Origin: Roseomonas sp. E05
GTDB lineage: Bacteria > Pseudomonadota > Alphaproteobacteria > Acetobacterales > Acetobacteraceae
Direction: 5' to 3'
Assembly (NCBI RefSeq): GCF_030063475.1
Contig: NZ_JASIRT010000003.1
Span: forward strand, 1-64,000
DNA: 64,000 nt
Shown here: piece after piece, positions 11,041 through 19,777 of the stretch
Numbering within the stretch: position 1 is the stretch's first letter
How the letters are laid out: each line of letters opens with the position of its first letter
Translations under genes and position numbers: made by a program
Notes under the pieces: generated by a model
What the model was told of the DNA's origin: nothing
The model's database searches: none
The model's input: the letters and a program-made list of their open reading frames with translations, nothing else

Positions 11041-12338
11041 TCCTCAAAGGCTCCCAGCGCAGCGGCGGCCAGGATTTGGCCGTCCATCTGATGCGCACCG
11101 ACGACAACGAGCATGTCCGCCTCCATGAGCTGCGCGGCTTTGCCTCGGACAATCTCAAAGGCGCCTTCAAGGAGGCGCAAGCGATCAGCCGGGGCACCCG
11201 CTGCCGGCAATATCTGTTCTCGCTGTCTTTGAGCCCGCCCGAGCAAGAGAAGGTCTCGGTCGAGAGCTTCGAGCTGGCCGTTGCCAGGGTCGAGCGCCGG
11301 CTTGGCCTGGAAGGCCAGCCGCGCGCGATTGTCTTTCATGAGAAGGAAGGCCGGCGCCATGCCCATTGCGTCTGGTCGCGGATCGATGCGCAGACCATGA
11401 CCGCCCGGCCCATGTCCTTCTACAAGAAGAAGCTGATGGGGATCAGCCGCGATCTCTATCTGGAGCATGGCTGGACCATGCCGCGCGGCCTGGAGAATGC
11501 GGCTGAGCGCAACCCGACCAATTTCAGCTTGGCGGAATGGCAACAGGCCAGGCGCCAGGGGATCGATCCGCGCTGGCTTAAAGCGACGTTGCAGGATTGC
11601 TGGAAGCGCTCCGATAACCGCCAAGCGTTCATCCGCAGCCTGGAGGAGCGCGGCTTCCTTCTCGCCAAGGGCGACAAGCGCGGCCTCGTCGTTCTCGATC
11701 ATGGCGGCGAGGTTCATGCGCTGCCCCGGCTGCTCGATCTCAAAACCAAGGAAGTGCGGGACCGGCTTGGCGACGGTGCCGATCTCGCCAGCGTCGAGGC
11801 CAGCCGGAAGATCATCGGCCAACGCATGACCCCGGCGCTCCGCCGCCATGTCGCGGAAAGCAAGGAGCAATTCCAGGATCGCGCCGCCCGCCTTGGCGAA
11901 GCCAAGCAGGCGATGACGGACCAGCATCGCGCCGCGCGCGAGCGGCTGGAGGAACGCCAGCAGGCGGCGCAGCGGCTGGAAGCCCGTGACCGCCAGGCCC
12001 GCTTGCCCAAGGGCCTGCGCGGTCTCTGGTTCCGCGTCACCGGGCAATACCAGGAGATGCGGGCCGGCCTGGAGGCCGAAGCCCGCGAGAGCGCAAAGCG
12101 CCATGAGGCCGAGCGCGAGAGCTTGATCGAGGCGCAGCTGACGGAGCGCCAAGCGCTCCAGGCCGGCCTCAAGGAGCTGCGCCAGGACCAAGCCAAGCAG
12201 CTGCTCGAACTGCGCGAGGATATCGGGCGCTTCTGGCGCTTCTCGCGCGGCCAGGAGGCGGCGCCTTCGCGCCGGCTCGATGCCAGCGAGCGCGGCGCCG
12301 GGCGTGGCCTGGGCCTTGGTCTTCACCTCAATCGCTGA
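11037..12338 (+). CDS. Relaxase/mobilization nuclease
   Basis: 433 aa. The N-terminal nuclease half contains a relaxase motif III of HUH type: FHEKEGRRHAHCVWSRID, around residues 100-117, with the metal-binding His cluster. The C-terminal half is a long Ala/Arg/Glu-rich coiled coil (about 260-400). The family normally nicks oriT and pilots the strand in mobilization. In the expected motif I region (GGQDLAVHLMRTDDNEHV) I see His rather than the usual Tyr. It is coupled to MobC by ATGA, and the coupling-protein gene lies two genes downstream. Confidence 0.85.
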   Translation: MILKGSQRSGGQDLAVHLMRTDDNEHVRLHELRGFASDNLKGAFKEAQAISRGTRCRQYLFSLSLSPPEQEKVSVESFELAVARVERRLGLEGQPRAIVFHEKEGRRHAHCVWSRIDAQTMTARPMSFYKKKLMGISRDLYLEHGWTMPRGLENAAERNPTNFSLAEWQQARRQGIDPRWLKATLQDCWKRSDNRQAFIRSLEERGFLLAKGDKRGLVVLDHGGEVHALPRLLDLKTKEVRDRLGDGADLASVEASRKIIGQRMTPALRRHVAESKEQFQDRAARLGEAKQAMTDQHRAARERLEERQQAAQRLEARDRQARLPKGLRGLWFRVTGQYQEMRAGLEAEARESAKRHEAERESLIEAQLTERQALQAGLKELRQDQAKQLLELREDIGRFWRFSRGQEAAPSRRLDASERGAGRGLGLGLHLNR

Positions 12339-12368
12339 AGCAACCCTTCAACATAGGAGTGCTGAAAG

Positions 12369-12926
12369 ATGTCCTCCAACAACAACAGCAATGAAGGCGC
12401 GGTCCTGGCGATGGGCTTTGCGCTGGTCGGCTTCGCCATCCTGGCGATGGCCGCCTTCATCTTCGCGCTGGCTGTCTTCGTCTCCTTCATCTTTACGATC
12501 TTCTGCCTGCTCGCCTGGAACCAGCCTTTCACCCTTGGCAAGCTGCATATCACCCCTGAGGAGGCGCGCCGCTTTGTCGGGCGCGGTCTTCTCGGCATGG
12601 TGCTGGTGCCGGTCTTTGCCTTGTTCTGCGCACTCCTCTTCCAGTTCTGGATCAAGCCGGACTTCTGGCCCTATCTGATTGTCGGCGGCTATGCGCTCGG
12701 CTCCATCGGCGTTGAGATTGCGCTGGCGCAAGATCAGGCGGTGCAGGTGATGCCGCCACAAGGGGCGATCCCGCCGACCATCGATGGCGTGGCGGAGCGG
12801 ATGCCGCCGCATGGTCCTCATGGCTCTTCTCCCAATGCGCCTTCTGGCGGCGCCTCGGCGCAGCGCCCGAAGGAGCCGCCCTTCCGCTATGCGAGCTGGG
12901 ACGATGACGAGGAGCTGAAGGGATGA
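12369..12926 (+). CDS. Island membrane protein, 185 aa
   Basis: A Ser/Asn-rich start is followed by three hydrophobic segments (LAMGFALVGFAILAMAAFIFAL with AVFVSFIFTIFCLLAW; GLLGMVLVPVFALFCALLFQFW; YLIVGGYALGSIGVEIAL). A Pro/Gly-rich cytoplasmic tail ends in an acidic DDDEELKG. The N-terminal membrane domain plus soluble tail recalls the membrane part of coupling proteins (TraG N terminus), here as a separate gene; this is inference. ATAGGAGTGCTGAAAG precedes the ATG. The stop overlaps the next start (ATGA at 12923). Confidence 0.7.
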   Translation: MSSNNNSNEGAVLAMGFALVGFAILAMAAFIFALAVFVSFIFTIFCLLAWNQPFTLGKLHITPEEARRFVGRGLLGMVLVPVFALFCALLFQFWIKPDFWPYLIVGGYALGSIGVEIALAQDQAVQVMPPQGAIPPTIDGVAERMPPHGPHGSSPNAPSGGASAQRPKEPPFRYASWDDDEELKG

Positions 12927-13153
12927 GCTTCGGACGGCTGATGGAGATCTATCAGTTCTTCTGGATGTTCGAATCGCACGCACAGCAGCGTCTTTCCTGG
13001 GAGGATGCCGCCGAGGCGCGGCTTGCACGGATGCGGGCCGAGGCACAGGCCGCAGCGCAGCTGCGGGCGATGCTGATTGCCCATCCCAGCGGCTCGCTTG
13101 GCCATGCCCGCCTCAATGACCGGGAGGCGCTGCGCCGCGCCGGCCTCCTATGA
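12923..13153 (+). CDS. Island hypothetical protein, 76 aa
   Basis: A small protein with an aromatic N terminus (LMEIYQFFWMFE) and a helical Ala/Arg-rich middle. It is ATGA-coupled to both neighbours: its start overlaps the upstream stop, and its own stop overlaps the ATG at 13150 of the coupling-protein frame. No family is recognised. Its place between the membrane protein and the coupling protein suggests a small transfer accessory. Confidence 0.6.
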   Translation: MSFGRLMEIYQFFWMFESHAQQRLSWEDAAEARLARMRAEAQAAAQLRAMLIAHPSGSLGHARLNDREALRRAGLL

Positions 13154-14513
13154 GCGGGGTGGCGTTCTCGCCGCGCAAGGTGCGGCCTGGCATTGAGCTG
13201 GGCTTCTTCGAAGGGCGCCCGCTGCTCTATGACGGTACGGAGAGCCGGTGGCGATCGATGCCCAGGCCGGCAAGGGCAAGCTGACCCGGTTCCTTGGCGT
13301 CAATCTGGTCTCGCCGCGCACCGCGCATCTGACCAAGATCATCACCGATCCCAAGGATGCGGAGCTGGCCTGGCTGTCCTGGAAGACGCTTGAGCGCCAG
13401 GGCTACCGGGTCCGCTTCATTAACCCCGGCAGGCTCTACGGCTATCCGAGTGAGAGCTTCAACATCAATACGCGGCTGCTGGAGGTCGCGGCCAATCCGG
13501 CCTTGCGTCCGCTGGTGGGCGAAGCCGCCTATGATGCGGCGAGCTTCCTGGTGCCGGTCGATCCATCGCCTAATCATCGCTGGATCGGCCAGGGGGTGCG
13601 GACCTGCTTTGCGCTTTATAATAAGATCGCCGCCCTCTATCCGGCCAAAAGCCGGCCTTGCACGCCGGGCGGCCTGTGGGATTTTTTCGGGCGGGGCCGA
13701 GAGGAGATTGCGGGCGATCTGCTGGTCTGGGCCAGCCAGAAGAAGATGGCCGAGGAATCCGGCATGTGCCGGCTGGTCGCGAGCCTCACCGCCTCGACGG
13801 ATCAGTGGAACGCCTACTCCTCCACCATCATTGAGCGCTTGCAGGGCTTCCAGCCCGGCATGGCGGCGCGGGCGGTGAGCGAAAGCAATTCCTTCGATCC
13901 GGCAGAGATGAAGGGCGAGCGCACCGCGCTCTTCATCATCGGCTCGGCGCGCAGCGAGACCAGCCGCGCCTTTGTCGGGGCGATGACGGCGGCAATCATC
14001 GAGCGCTTCGCCGATGCCCATGGAGACTTGCGGGCGCTGGTCATCGGCGAGGAATGGGGCCAGCTCTATGTCTCGAATTTCCATGAGATCCTGACCCTCT
14101 ACCGCCAGGCCGGGATCAACTTCCTCGGCGTCTTCCAGAATGCCGGGGCGCAAATTGAAGCCCGCTATGGGCGGGAGATGGCGCGGATCTGGAAGAAGGC
14201 GGTGGCGCATACCCTCTATCGGGGATTGCCGGACCTCGAGACGCTGAAAGAGATCGAGCATCGCTCGGGCCGCACCTCGGTGATGGTGCGGGGCTTCAAC
14301 CACAACAACAACCAGGTGAACGGCTCGGGCGATAACCTCACCGAGCAATCGCGCCCGCTGCTCCAGGTGGAGGATATAAGGGAGGCCGTGGGCGGTGAAT
14401 GCGGCCTCCTCGATGCGCGGGATGCTGGGTTCTTTACCGTGGATATGCCGGAGTTCTGGAGGAGGCCGGAGATGGCTGGAATGCTTCGGGATGTGAGGCA
14501 GAAGGTTGGATAG
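13150..14513 (+). pseudogene. Type IV coupling protein (TraG/VirD4-like ATPase), frameshifted near the N terminus
   Basis: The reading starts at the ATGA-coupled ATG 13150 (MSGVAFSPRKVRPGIELGFF... LLYDGTE) and must shift frame near 13240 to continue as PVAIDAQAGKGKLTRFLGVN. Removing two bases (AG at about 13240) or adding one restores a single frame of about 453 aa. The remaining 421-aa open frame starts at GTG 13248. The P-loop region (DAQAGKGKLTRF) and the Walker B-like ALVIGEEWGQL are atypical. Downstream, INFLGVFQNAGAQIEARYG and the C-terminal DLETLKEIEHRSGRTSVMVRG agree with coupling proteins that link the relaxosome to a secretion channel. The break may be real or a sequencing error. 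Confidence 0.65.
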
Positions 14514-14559
14514 GCACGCGCGCCTGTCAAGCGCTGCGGACTCATCTGCCTGTTTTAAG

Positions 14560-14703
14560 AGAGGTTCAGCTCGTCTGAACCTCTGCCCTTCGGCGAGAAT
14601 GGGGGTGCAAGCGGAGATGCGCCTTCACAGGGACCCGGCTGTAGGGAGCAAAGCGACCGAAGCTGGGTGGAAGGCGCATCGAAGCGCGCTGGGGGCGAAG
14701 CCC
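14560..14703. other. Structured intergenic DNA between the coupling protein and gajB
   Basis: Three inverted repeats in tandem. First, AGAGGTTCAG-CTCGT-CTGAACCTCT (14560-14584), a perfect 10-bp stem that may terminate the mobilization operon. Second, GATGCGCCTTC at 14616-14626 pairs with GAAGGCGCATC at 14670-14680, with an inner stem ACCCGGCT/AGCTGGGT (14633-14640/14661-14668), so about 65 nt fold as one long hairpin. Third, GGGGC-GAA-GCCCC at about 14691-14703. Could be a structured RNA, an oriT-type DNA element or terminators. Confidence 0.5.
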
Positions 14704-14749
14704 CAAGTATCGTTTACGACCTCAAGGCCGCAACGCTGAGGAGGGTGTC

Positions 14750-16600
14750 CTATTCAGCCCCCGGATACTGTCGGGACAATGATTCGCCGAGGATGCGTTC
14801 GAGCCAGGCGATACGCCCGCCGCGCTCGCTGCAACATGTGAAAAAGGCGCGTTGCTCGGCTCGCGTGAACGCGACAAAAAATGAGTTCAACTCCTCTTCG
14901 TTCTGCGGGGTCAAGCTCCACCAGCTTCGATTATCTAGACCAAAGAATACGATCGTGTGGAATTCTAGTCCCTTGCTCTTGTGCACGGTCATCAATGGCA
15001 CTTGGCCCTTGCCCACTAGCCGATCCAGCACATCGGTCCACGTCCCGCCGCTCGCCCGGCATTCTTCTAGCAGTGCCACGAACCCCGACCGAACGCGGTT
15101 GAAATCGCTCGCTCTGGAATATGAAGGCGTGCTTTGTCGAATAGACTCTTCGCCGATCTCATCGATCAGCATGTGCACAAGCGCGGTTGTATCGACCTGT
15201 TCGGGCGAGTTTGCCTGCATATATGCCCTAACTGTACGGCAAAGGGCCTCCGTCCTGATCGCCATCCGTCGAAGACCTACCTCATCTCCGTCGGAAATTG
15301 CCGCAAGCCTCTGCATTTGAGTCTGTGCCTGTGACCAGGCTTCCCGATCGCGCCTTTTTGCTCCCAGACGCAAAAAAGGGATGAGGCACTCAGTCAGCTC
15401 TTCGGAGAGAAGGTCTTGTATGGCGACACCGCCGACCATCCGGGCAACATTCCGGAGAGCGATGTTCCTTGCCGCAAAGGCCGGAAGAATCTCCCGCTCC
15501 ACCCGATCTGCATAGTTGCGAACAAGGATGGCGATGCGGTGGGGCTCGATCTGGCCGTCTTGAACCTCGCCAGCAATCCATTCTGCGAGATATTCAACCT
15601 CTCCCTCGCGGGTCCGAAACTGCCAGATTGCGGCGACATCTCCATCGACCTGCCGGGGGCGACGCGCGACTACGGCCTCGACATCCTCGTCAATAGCGGT
15701 CGCAATCAGGTGCTGGATCGCTACTAAGTCCTCGTGCGACCGCCAGTTCGAGAGAAGCGTCACAGGCCGGGCGTTGAAATCAGCGGTAAACCGCGCGAAC
15801 GAGTCTCGCATCGCGCCAGCCCAGCCCATGATTCGCTGCTTGTCGTCGCCTACCGCCGTAAGCACCGAGCGGCTGCCATGGAACGCCGCCATCAGCACTT
15901 CGTATTGCGCGGTAGTCGTATCCTGAAATTCGTCAAGAAAGACAATGGGATAAGTCGCGAGGAGAGCCTTCCGCACATGAGGGTTATCACGGACCATGCG
16001 TTCAACGATGCGGTTTATCATTGGGAATGTAAGGTACGCCTGCTCACCGCCTTCGAATTGATCTCGCCAGTAAGCCTCTAGAAGCCCCCTCATCCGTGGT
16101 TGGAGTGACGCTCCCTCAAGAGGCAGCTTCGTGTTCGAAACGGCGTGGTCGATGTTTCGCCAATCCACATCCTGTGCGTCATGGCGATTGAGGAAGTCCT
16201 CGATGATGTCACGTGTCGGGAACGAGATTTGATAATTGGCGGGAGGTCGGTAAAATTCAGGTACCGCGTCGCGGAACTGATCGACGATCCCTTTAGTGAA
16301 GGCATCGAAGGTCATCGATACAAAACGATGGCCTTCATCCGGGCAACGCCGGCGAACACGCTCCGAGAGGTTCAGCGCCGCGTCTCGCTTGAAGCTGATA
16401 GCAAGGACGCGCCTGGGACTTGGGCAAAGTCCAGTTTGCAAAAGATAAGCGGCCTTCTGCGCCAAAAATTCTGTCTTCCCTGCTCCTGCTCCAGCCGTCA
16501 CACAGACGCATTGGGTGGTCTCTCGGAGCGCGACCAAGGCCCGATCTTCTAGGCTATCGACCCCCTGTGGTACCCAGTTCTCAGGGCGCACGCGTGTCAC
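14750..16600 (-). CDS. gajB: UvrD/Rep-family helicase, Gabija GajB-like
   Basis: 616 aa from a GTG at 16600 whose GTGA overlaps the stop of the upstream OLD nuclease gene; a TTG at 16639 is the alternative start (629 aa). Superfamily 1 helicase motifs are clear: Walker A VTAGAGAGKTEFLAQKA, motif Ia VLAISFKRDAALNLSERV, Walker B VFLDEFQD, motif III AVGDDKQRIMGWAGA, motif IV LLSNWRSHEDLV, motif V LMTVHKSKGLEFHTIVFFG and motif VI FFVAFTRAEQRAFFTC. In Gabija, GajB partners the ATPase-TOPRIM nuclease GajA to block phage. It is somewhat longer than characterised GajB proteins. Codon use is less GC-rich than the flanks. Confidence 0.85.
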   Translation of the reverse strand: MTRVRPENWVPQGVDSLEDRALVALRETTQCVCVTAGAGAGKTEFLAQKAAYLLQTGLCPSPRRVLAISFKRDAALNLSERVRRRCPDEGHRFVSMTFDAFTKGIVDQFRDAVPEFYRPPANYQISFPTRDIIEDFLNRHDAQDVDWRNIDHAVSNTKLPLEGASLQPRMRGLLEAYWRDQFEGGEQAYLTFPMINRIVERMVRDNPHVRKALLATYPIVFLDEFQDTTTAQYEVLMAAFHGSRSVLTAVGDDKQRIMGWAGAMRDSFARFTADFNARPVTLLSNWRSHEDLVAIQHLIATAIDEDVEAVVARRPRQVDGDVAAIWQFRTREGEVEYLAEWIAGEVQDGQIEPHRIAILVRNYADRVEREILPAFAARNIALRNVARMVGGVAIQDLLSEELTECLIPFLRLGAKRRDREAWSQAQTQMQRLAAISDGDEVGLRRMAIRTEALCRTVRAYMQANSPEQVDTTALVHMLIDEIGEESIRQSTPSYSRASDFNRVRSGFVALLEECRASGGTWTDVLDRLVGKGQVPLMTVHKSKGLEFHTIVFFGLDNRSWWSLTPQNEEELNSFFVAFTRAEQRAFFTCCSERGGRIAWLERILGESLSRQYPGAE

Positions 16601-18564
16601 AGGGCAAGTTTCTTTTTGACGCGAGTTATCAATCGACAAAGTTCTTCGGGCGCATCGCTCGCAAGTTGCTCGCTATCAATTTCAGTGAGTGCTCGAAGAT
16701 GCGACTCTGGCTTGCTGTCGCTCAAGAACAGGTAGGGGTACCACGCGAACTCATCGTCCCATTCAGCGGGATAGAGATCAGGGTTTCCTCCGGTTTTGAG
16801 GGTGACGCTCTTCTTTTCCGCAACTGCGGCTGCTGAGGTGCGGGGCCCATAGCCACCTTCTCGTGGCTTTTGATAAGCCGCCGAGAATAGACGAAGCATT
16901 GAAAAATCAAGATCGATCGGGGAGGAAAAGTAAACGCTCTCTCGGCGCAATGCTTTAAGCCAAGGATGATCTTGGTCCTCGGACAGCAACTCCGCGTCGT
17001 CTATCTCATCGATCTCATCGAGGTCGATCTCTCCATCGATGATCAGCTTATTACCCGAGAGATCGTTGCCAATTTCTGCAAGCTGCTCGACCGCGTATTT
17101 GATGGCCTTTGCACCACCGTGCTTTCGGCCAAGGTCGAGATCGAGAAGTGTCGCGTAAGGGATATCGAGATCGTTCAAGAGCCTCCAAAAATGCGTCACA
17201 AACCTGCCGCCGAGCGGGACGATCGGAACAAACGAAGGGTCGAGTGGCACATTCATGGCTTCAGCAATGCGTGGGATTACGATGGATTCTGAGGCACCTT
17301 CCGCCAGTATCGCAAAGCGCGCAAAATAGAGTTCCGGATAAGCTTTCACCGCGAGCCGAACGTACTTTCCCTCATCTGTTGCAGCTGCCGGAAGCGTGAG
17401 AGCACGCACTCGTGCCTCGCGTGTTTCCTCCTCTAAGCGGCAATAGCGAACCTCATCGGCCTCAGTTCTGGCGAGGATACTCGCGCTGTGACTGGAGACG
17501 ACAACCTGCGCTCCCTCCATGCCGCCGATCCCACGCGCTTGCGTCATGATCCGCGAGAGAAAGAACGGCGACAGGCTATTTTCGGGCTCCTCGATGGCTA
17601 GGATCGTAAGATGAACGCGACGAAGCTTCTCCTGATCGAATGCGCAATCTTCAGCGGCCTCGGCGAGGGCATCCTTTTCGATTTCAAGCGTGGCCGCTGT
17701 AAGAGCAATGTGGAAAAGGCTCCGCTGCCCATCGCTTAAATCTTCGACGCTGCGGGTGCGCTCTGTTTCATCGGGGAAAAATACGAACTCTGCGCGCTTC
17801 ACGAGCTCGCCGATTTGACTTTCCACAAGCCTGAGCATCGGCTTTGCGTCAGTATTTCCCCGATGCAGGTCGCCCCAACGTCGCTCAAGCCGGTCGGTGA
17901 TGAATTGTGTCGGCTCTTCTGCCTCGAATTGGTTCTGGATTGCCTCGGCACCTTCGGTAGCCGTCCTTGCCAAGTCCGTGGACCACCGCGCCGCCCTCCA
18001 TAAACGGCCTTTGAGCAGAGAGGTGACTTGGTCCGAGGCATTCCTGCTGGCCGGGACATAGATCAGCTGGATCGATCCTCGTTCGACCGGCTGAACTTTA
18101 CGGCATTCGTCCCAGACGAAGTCATTCCCGAGCGTTGGGATCCACCTGGCCTCCTCCTCAATCGTTCCCTCAGGCGTGCCGTCGTCGGTCCATACGGCCT
18201 GAAGACGTATCCGCACCTTGAGAGGATCGTCTTCTCCGGACGCGGCCATGTGGTGAAAGAAGTCTGGTATCGCACTGTCGTCGGCGTCTTCTGCGTCAAG
18301 TTCGGGGAAGCTGAACACGCACTCGATGGATATCATCGTTCCGTTCGCCAGCTCTACAGCGTCCAAAGGGATATGGAAGTCCCGCTTGTGGATAGCGCGT
18401 TGCGGCTGCGTAACTCCAAAGAGCTTGGAAAGCGCCGCGAAGAGTGCAGTCTTCCCGGAACCGTTATTTCCAACGAATGTAGTAAGGGAGCCTTGTAACG
18501 AAAACTCCGTTGCATCGGGTCCGAAGCAACGAAAATTTCCTATTCTTATACTATCTATTTTCAA
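16597..18564 (-). CDS. gajA: OLD-family ATPase-TOPRIM endonuclease, Gabija GajA-like
   Basis: 655 aa from TTG at 18564 with GGAGGCGA upstream. The N-terminal ABC-type ATPase has Walker A VGNNGSGKTALFA (residues 31-43), an ABC signature DLSDGQRSLFHIAL, Walker B LTILAIEEPENSLSP and switch VVVSSHSASIL. The C-terminal TOPRIM domain has FAILAEGASESIVIP (acidic Glu) and ATLLDLDLGRKHGG (DxD). OLD proteins next to a UvrD-like helicase form class 2, the Gabija antiphage system, in which nucleotide-sensing GajA cuts DNA. The 4-nt overlap with the helicase gene shows one operon. Membership in Gabija proper rather than a related class is inferred. Confidence 0.88.
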   Translation of the reverse strand: MKIDSIRIGNFRCFGPDATEFSLQGSLTTFVGNNGSGKTALFAALSKLFGVTQPQRAIHKRDFHIPLDAVELANGTMISIECVFSFPELDAEDADDSAIPDFFHHMAASGEDDPLKVRIRLQAVWTDDGTPEGTIEEEARWIPTLGNDFVWDECRKVQPVERGSIQLIYVPASRNASDQVTSLLKGRLWRAARWSTDLARTATEGAEAIQNQFEAEEPTQFITDRLERRWGDLHRGNTDAKPMLRLVESQIGELVKRAEFVFFPDETERTRSVEDLSDGQRSLFHIALTAATLEIEKDALAEAAEDCAFDQEKLRRVHLTILAIEEPENSLSPFFLSRIMTQARGIGGMEGAQVVVSSHSASILARTEADEVRYCRLEEETREARVRALTLPAAATDEGKYVRLAVKAYPELYFARFAILAEGASESIVIPRIAEAMNVPLDPSFVPIVPLGGRFVTHFWRLLNDLDIPYATLLDLDLGRKHGGAKAIKYAVEQLAEIGNDLSGNKLIIDGEIDLDEIDEIDDAELLSEDQDHPWLKALRRESVYFSSPIDLDFSMLRLFSAAYQKPREGGYGPRTSAAAVAEKKSVTLKTGGNPDLYPAEWDDEFAWYPYLFLSDSKPESHLRALTEIDSEQLASDAPEELCRLITRVKKKLAL

Positions 18565-18840
18565 AGTATCGCCTCCGTCTGTCGAGATTAGCTCAATTCG
18601 CCGCCCGAACGCATTAAGATTCGATGCGCCGTTGGATGCCTAGCTGCTTACAAACTGACCCGCGCTCAACTGAAATAATCCTTAAACCCCTCTTATCGAG
18701 ATCGGCAGCCGAAACGCCTGTTATCCCGATGTTGAACGCATCGCGTATCCAAAGGGACAGGCACGCCCAGTGGCCATGTGGTGGGAGCACGGAGGCTCAC
18801 TGACTGGCGATCCAACGGCCAGACGGTGGGCTTGGGGGAT

Positions 18841-18899
18841 GCAACGGGGGCGGGCACCGCCCCCTTGCCAAGATTGCGCGGTACTACCGCGCACATCTT
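18841..18899. other. Pair of perfect hairpins of the same design in the gajA upstream region
   Basis: Hairpin 1: GCAA-C-GGGGGCGG-GCA-CCGCCCCC-TTGC (18841-18868). Hairpin 2: AAGAT-TGCGCGGT-ACT-ACCGCGCA-C-ATCTT (18870-18899). Each has an 8-bp perfect inner stem, a 3-nt loop, a 4-5 bp outer stem and a single bulged C. They sit in the 407-bp gap between divergent genes, where terminators are not expected. Possible roles: small RNA, replication or transfer origin, or folded operator. Confidence 0.5.
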
Positions 18900-18971
18900 G
18901 CACTCTGCGCTATCCCTCATGGTAGCCTGCTTAAGCTTCCTAGACTTTTGAGTTAAGAGGAGTTGCCTCCT

Positions 18972-19568
18972 ATGGCTTTCGATCTGACGAACAATGCGCT
19001 CTTTAGCGGAGCAATTGGGTCTATTGCGGGAGGCGTTATCGGCGCATTCATTCCCTTGGCGCTGTCTGCGGCTAGAGAAAAAGTCTACTTTTCTCTAAGG
19101 CTCGTTGAGCAATTTGACTCTCATGCGATGTATCAAACACGCTCCAAGGCTTGGCATTTTTTATCTGACGGTCGGCTAGAAAATTCGTTCACCGATGATC
19201 CAATTTATCTTTCCAAAGATGCCGATGATTTATGGGCTCTTCTTGGGTCTTATAAAGTTATAGGAATTTCTGTCGGAGAGAAGAAAATAAGAGAAGAAAT
19301 TATTATCAAAGGCTTCAGTCAGACTTTCATCTGGTGGTACTACGCTGCTTTCAAAAACGGCCTAATACCTCTCGGACCGAAATGGGATCTTGTGAATCCT
19401 ATCCAGTCTTTTCACGATTGGTTGCAAGCTAGGATCGAGTCGGCGAAATTTGATGAATGGAAGAAAGCCGGAGAAGAATCTAGAAGCAATGCTATCGGAA
19501 GATTAAAACCTTCTCACTCCGTAGGCGATGACCCCAGCAACAGCTCCAACAACAAGGCCTCCGCCTAA
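18972..19568 (+). CDS. Hypothetical membrane-anchored protein beside the Gabija pair, 198 aa
   Basis: One N-terminal hydrophobic segment (LFSGAIGSIAGGVIGAFIPL, about 8-30) is followed by a soluble, Lys- and aromatic-rich domain (SLRLVEQFDSHAMYQTRSKAW, DDLWALLGSYKVIG, FSQTFIWWYYAAFKNGLIP). The start at 18972 has AGAGGAG about 10 nt upstream; an in-frame TTG lies at 18963. It is clearly more A/T-rich than the chromosome, suggesting separate acquisition. I do not recognise the family with confidence (DUF4760-like proteins have a similar layout). It diverges from gajA and could be an accessory defence gene or an unrelated passenger. Confidence 0.7.
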   Translation: MAFDLTNNALFSGAIGSIAGGVIGAFIPLALSAAREKVYFSLRLVEQFDSHAMYQTRSKAWHFLSDGRLENSFTDDPIYLSKDADDLWALLGSYKVIGISVGEKKIREEIIIKGFSQTFIWWYYAAFKNGLIPLGPKWDLVNPIQSFHDWLQARIESAKFDEWKKAGEESRSNAIGRLKPSHSVGDDPSNSSNNKASA

Positions 19569-19736
19569 AGCGCCAAGACCGATAGACAACGCGACATTTG
19601 GATTTTTACTCACCTGCGATTGTGATTGTATCGGCGCGTTTTCATATTGATCATGATCGATCTCATTCGCCAGTGGACCGATAGATACCCCTAAAAAAAT
19701 AGGCGCAAGTTTTATAGAATTTTTTAGCAAGGACAT
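19503..19736 (-). CDS. Small hypothetical exported or membrane protein, 77 aa
   Basis: MSLLKNSIKLAPIFLGVSIG could be a signal or anchor. A Gln/Ser linker and a C-terminal Gly/Ala membrane segment (ALSIGLGALGGGLVVGAVAG) follow, ending in basic residues. It converges on and overlaps the end of the previous gene by 66 bp, which lowers confidence. GGAAAG lies about 9 nt upstream of its ATG. No family is recognised. Confidence 0.4.
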   Translation of the reverse strand: MSLLKNSIKLAPIFLGVSIGPLANEIDHDQYENAPIQSQSQVSKNPNVALSIGLGALGGGLVVGAVAGVIAYGVRRF

Positions 19737-19777
19737 AATAAGCGCTTTCCGTCACCGCGTATGCTGCGCGACCTGTT

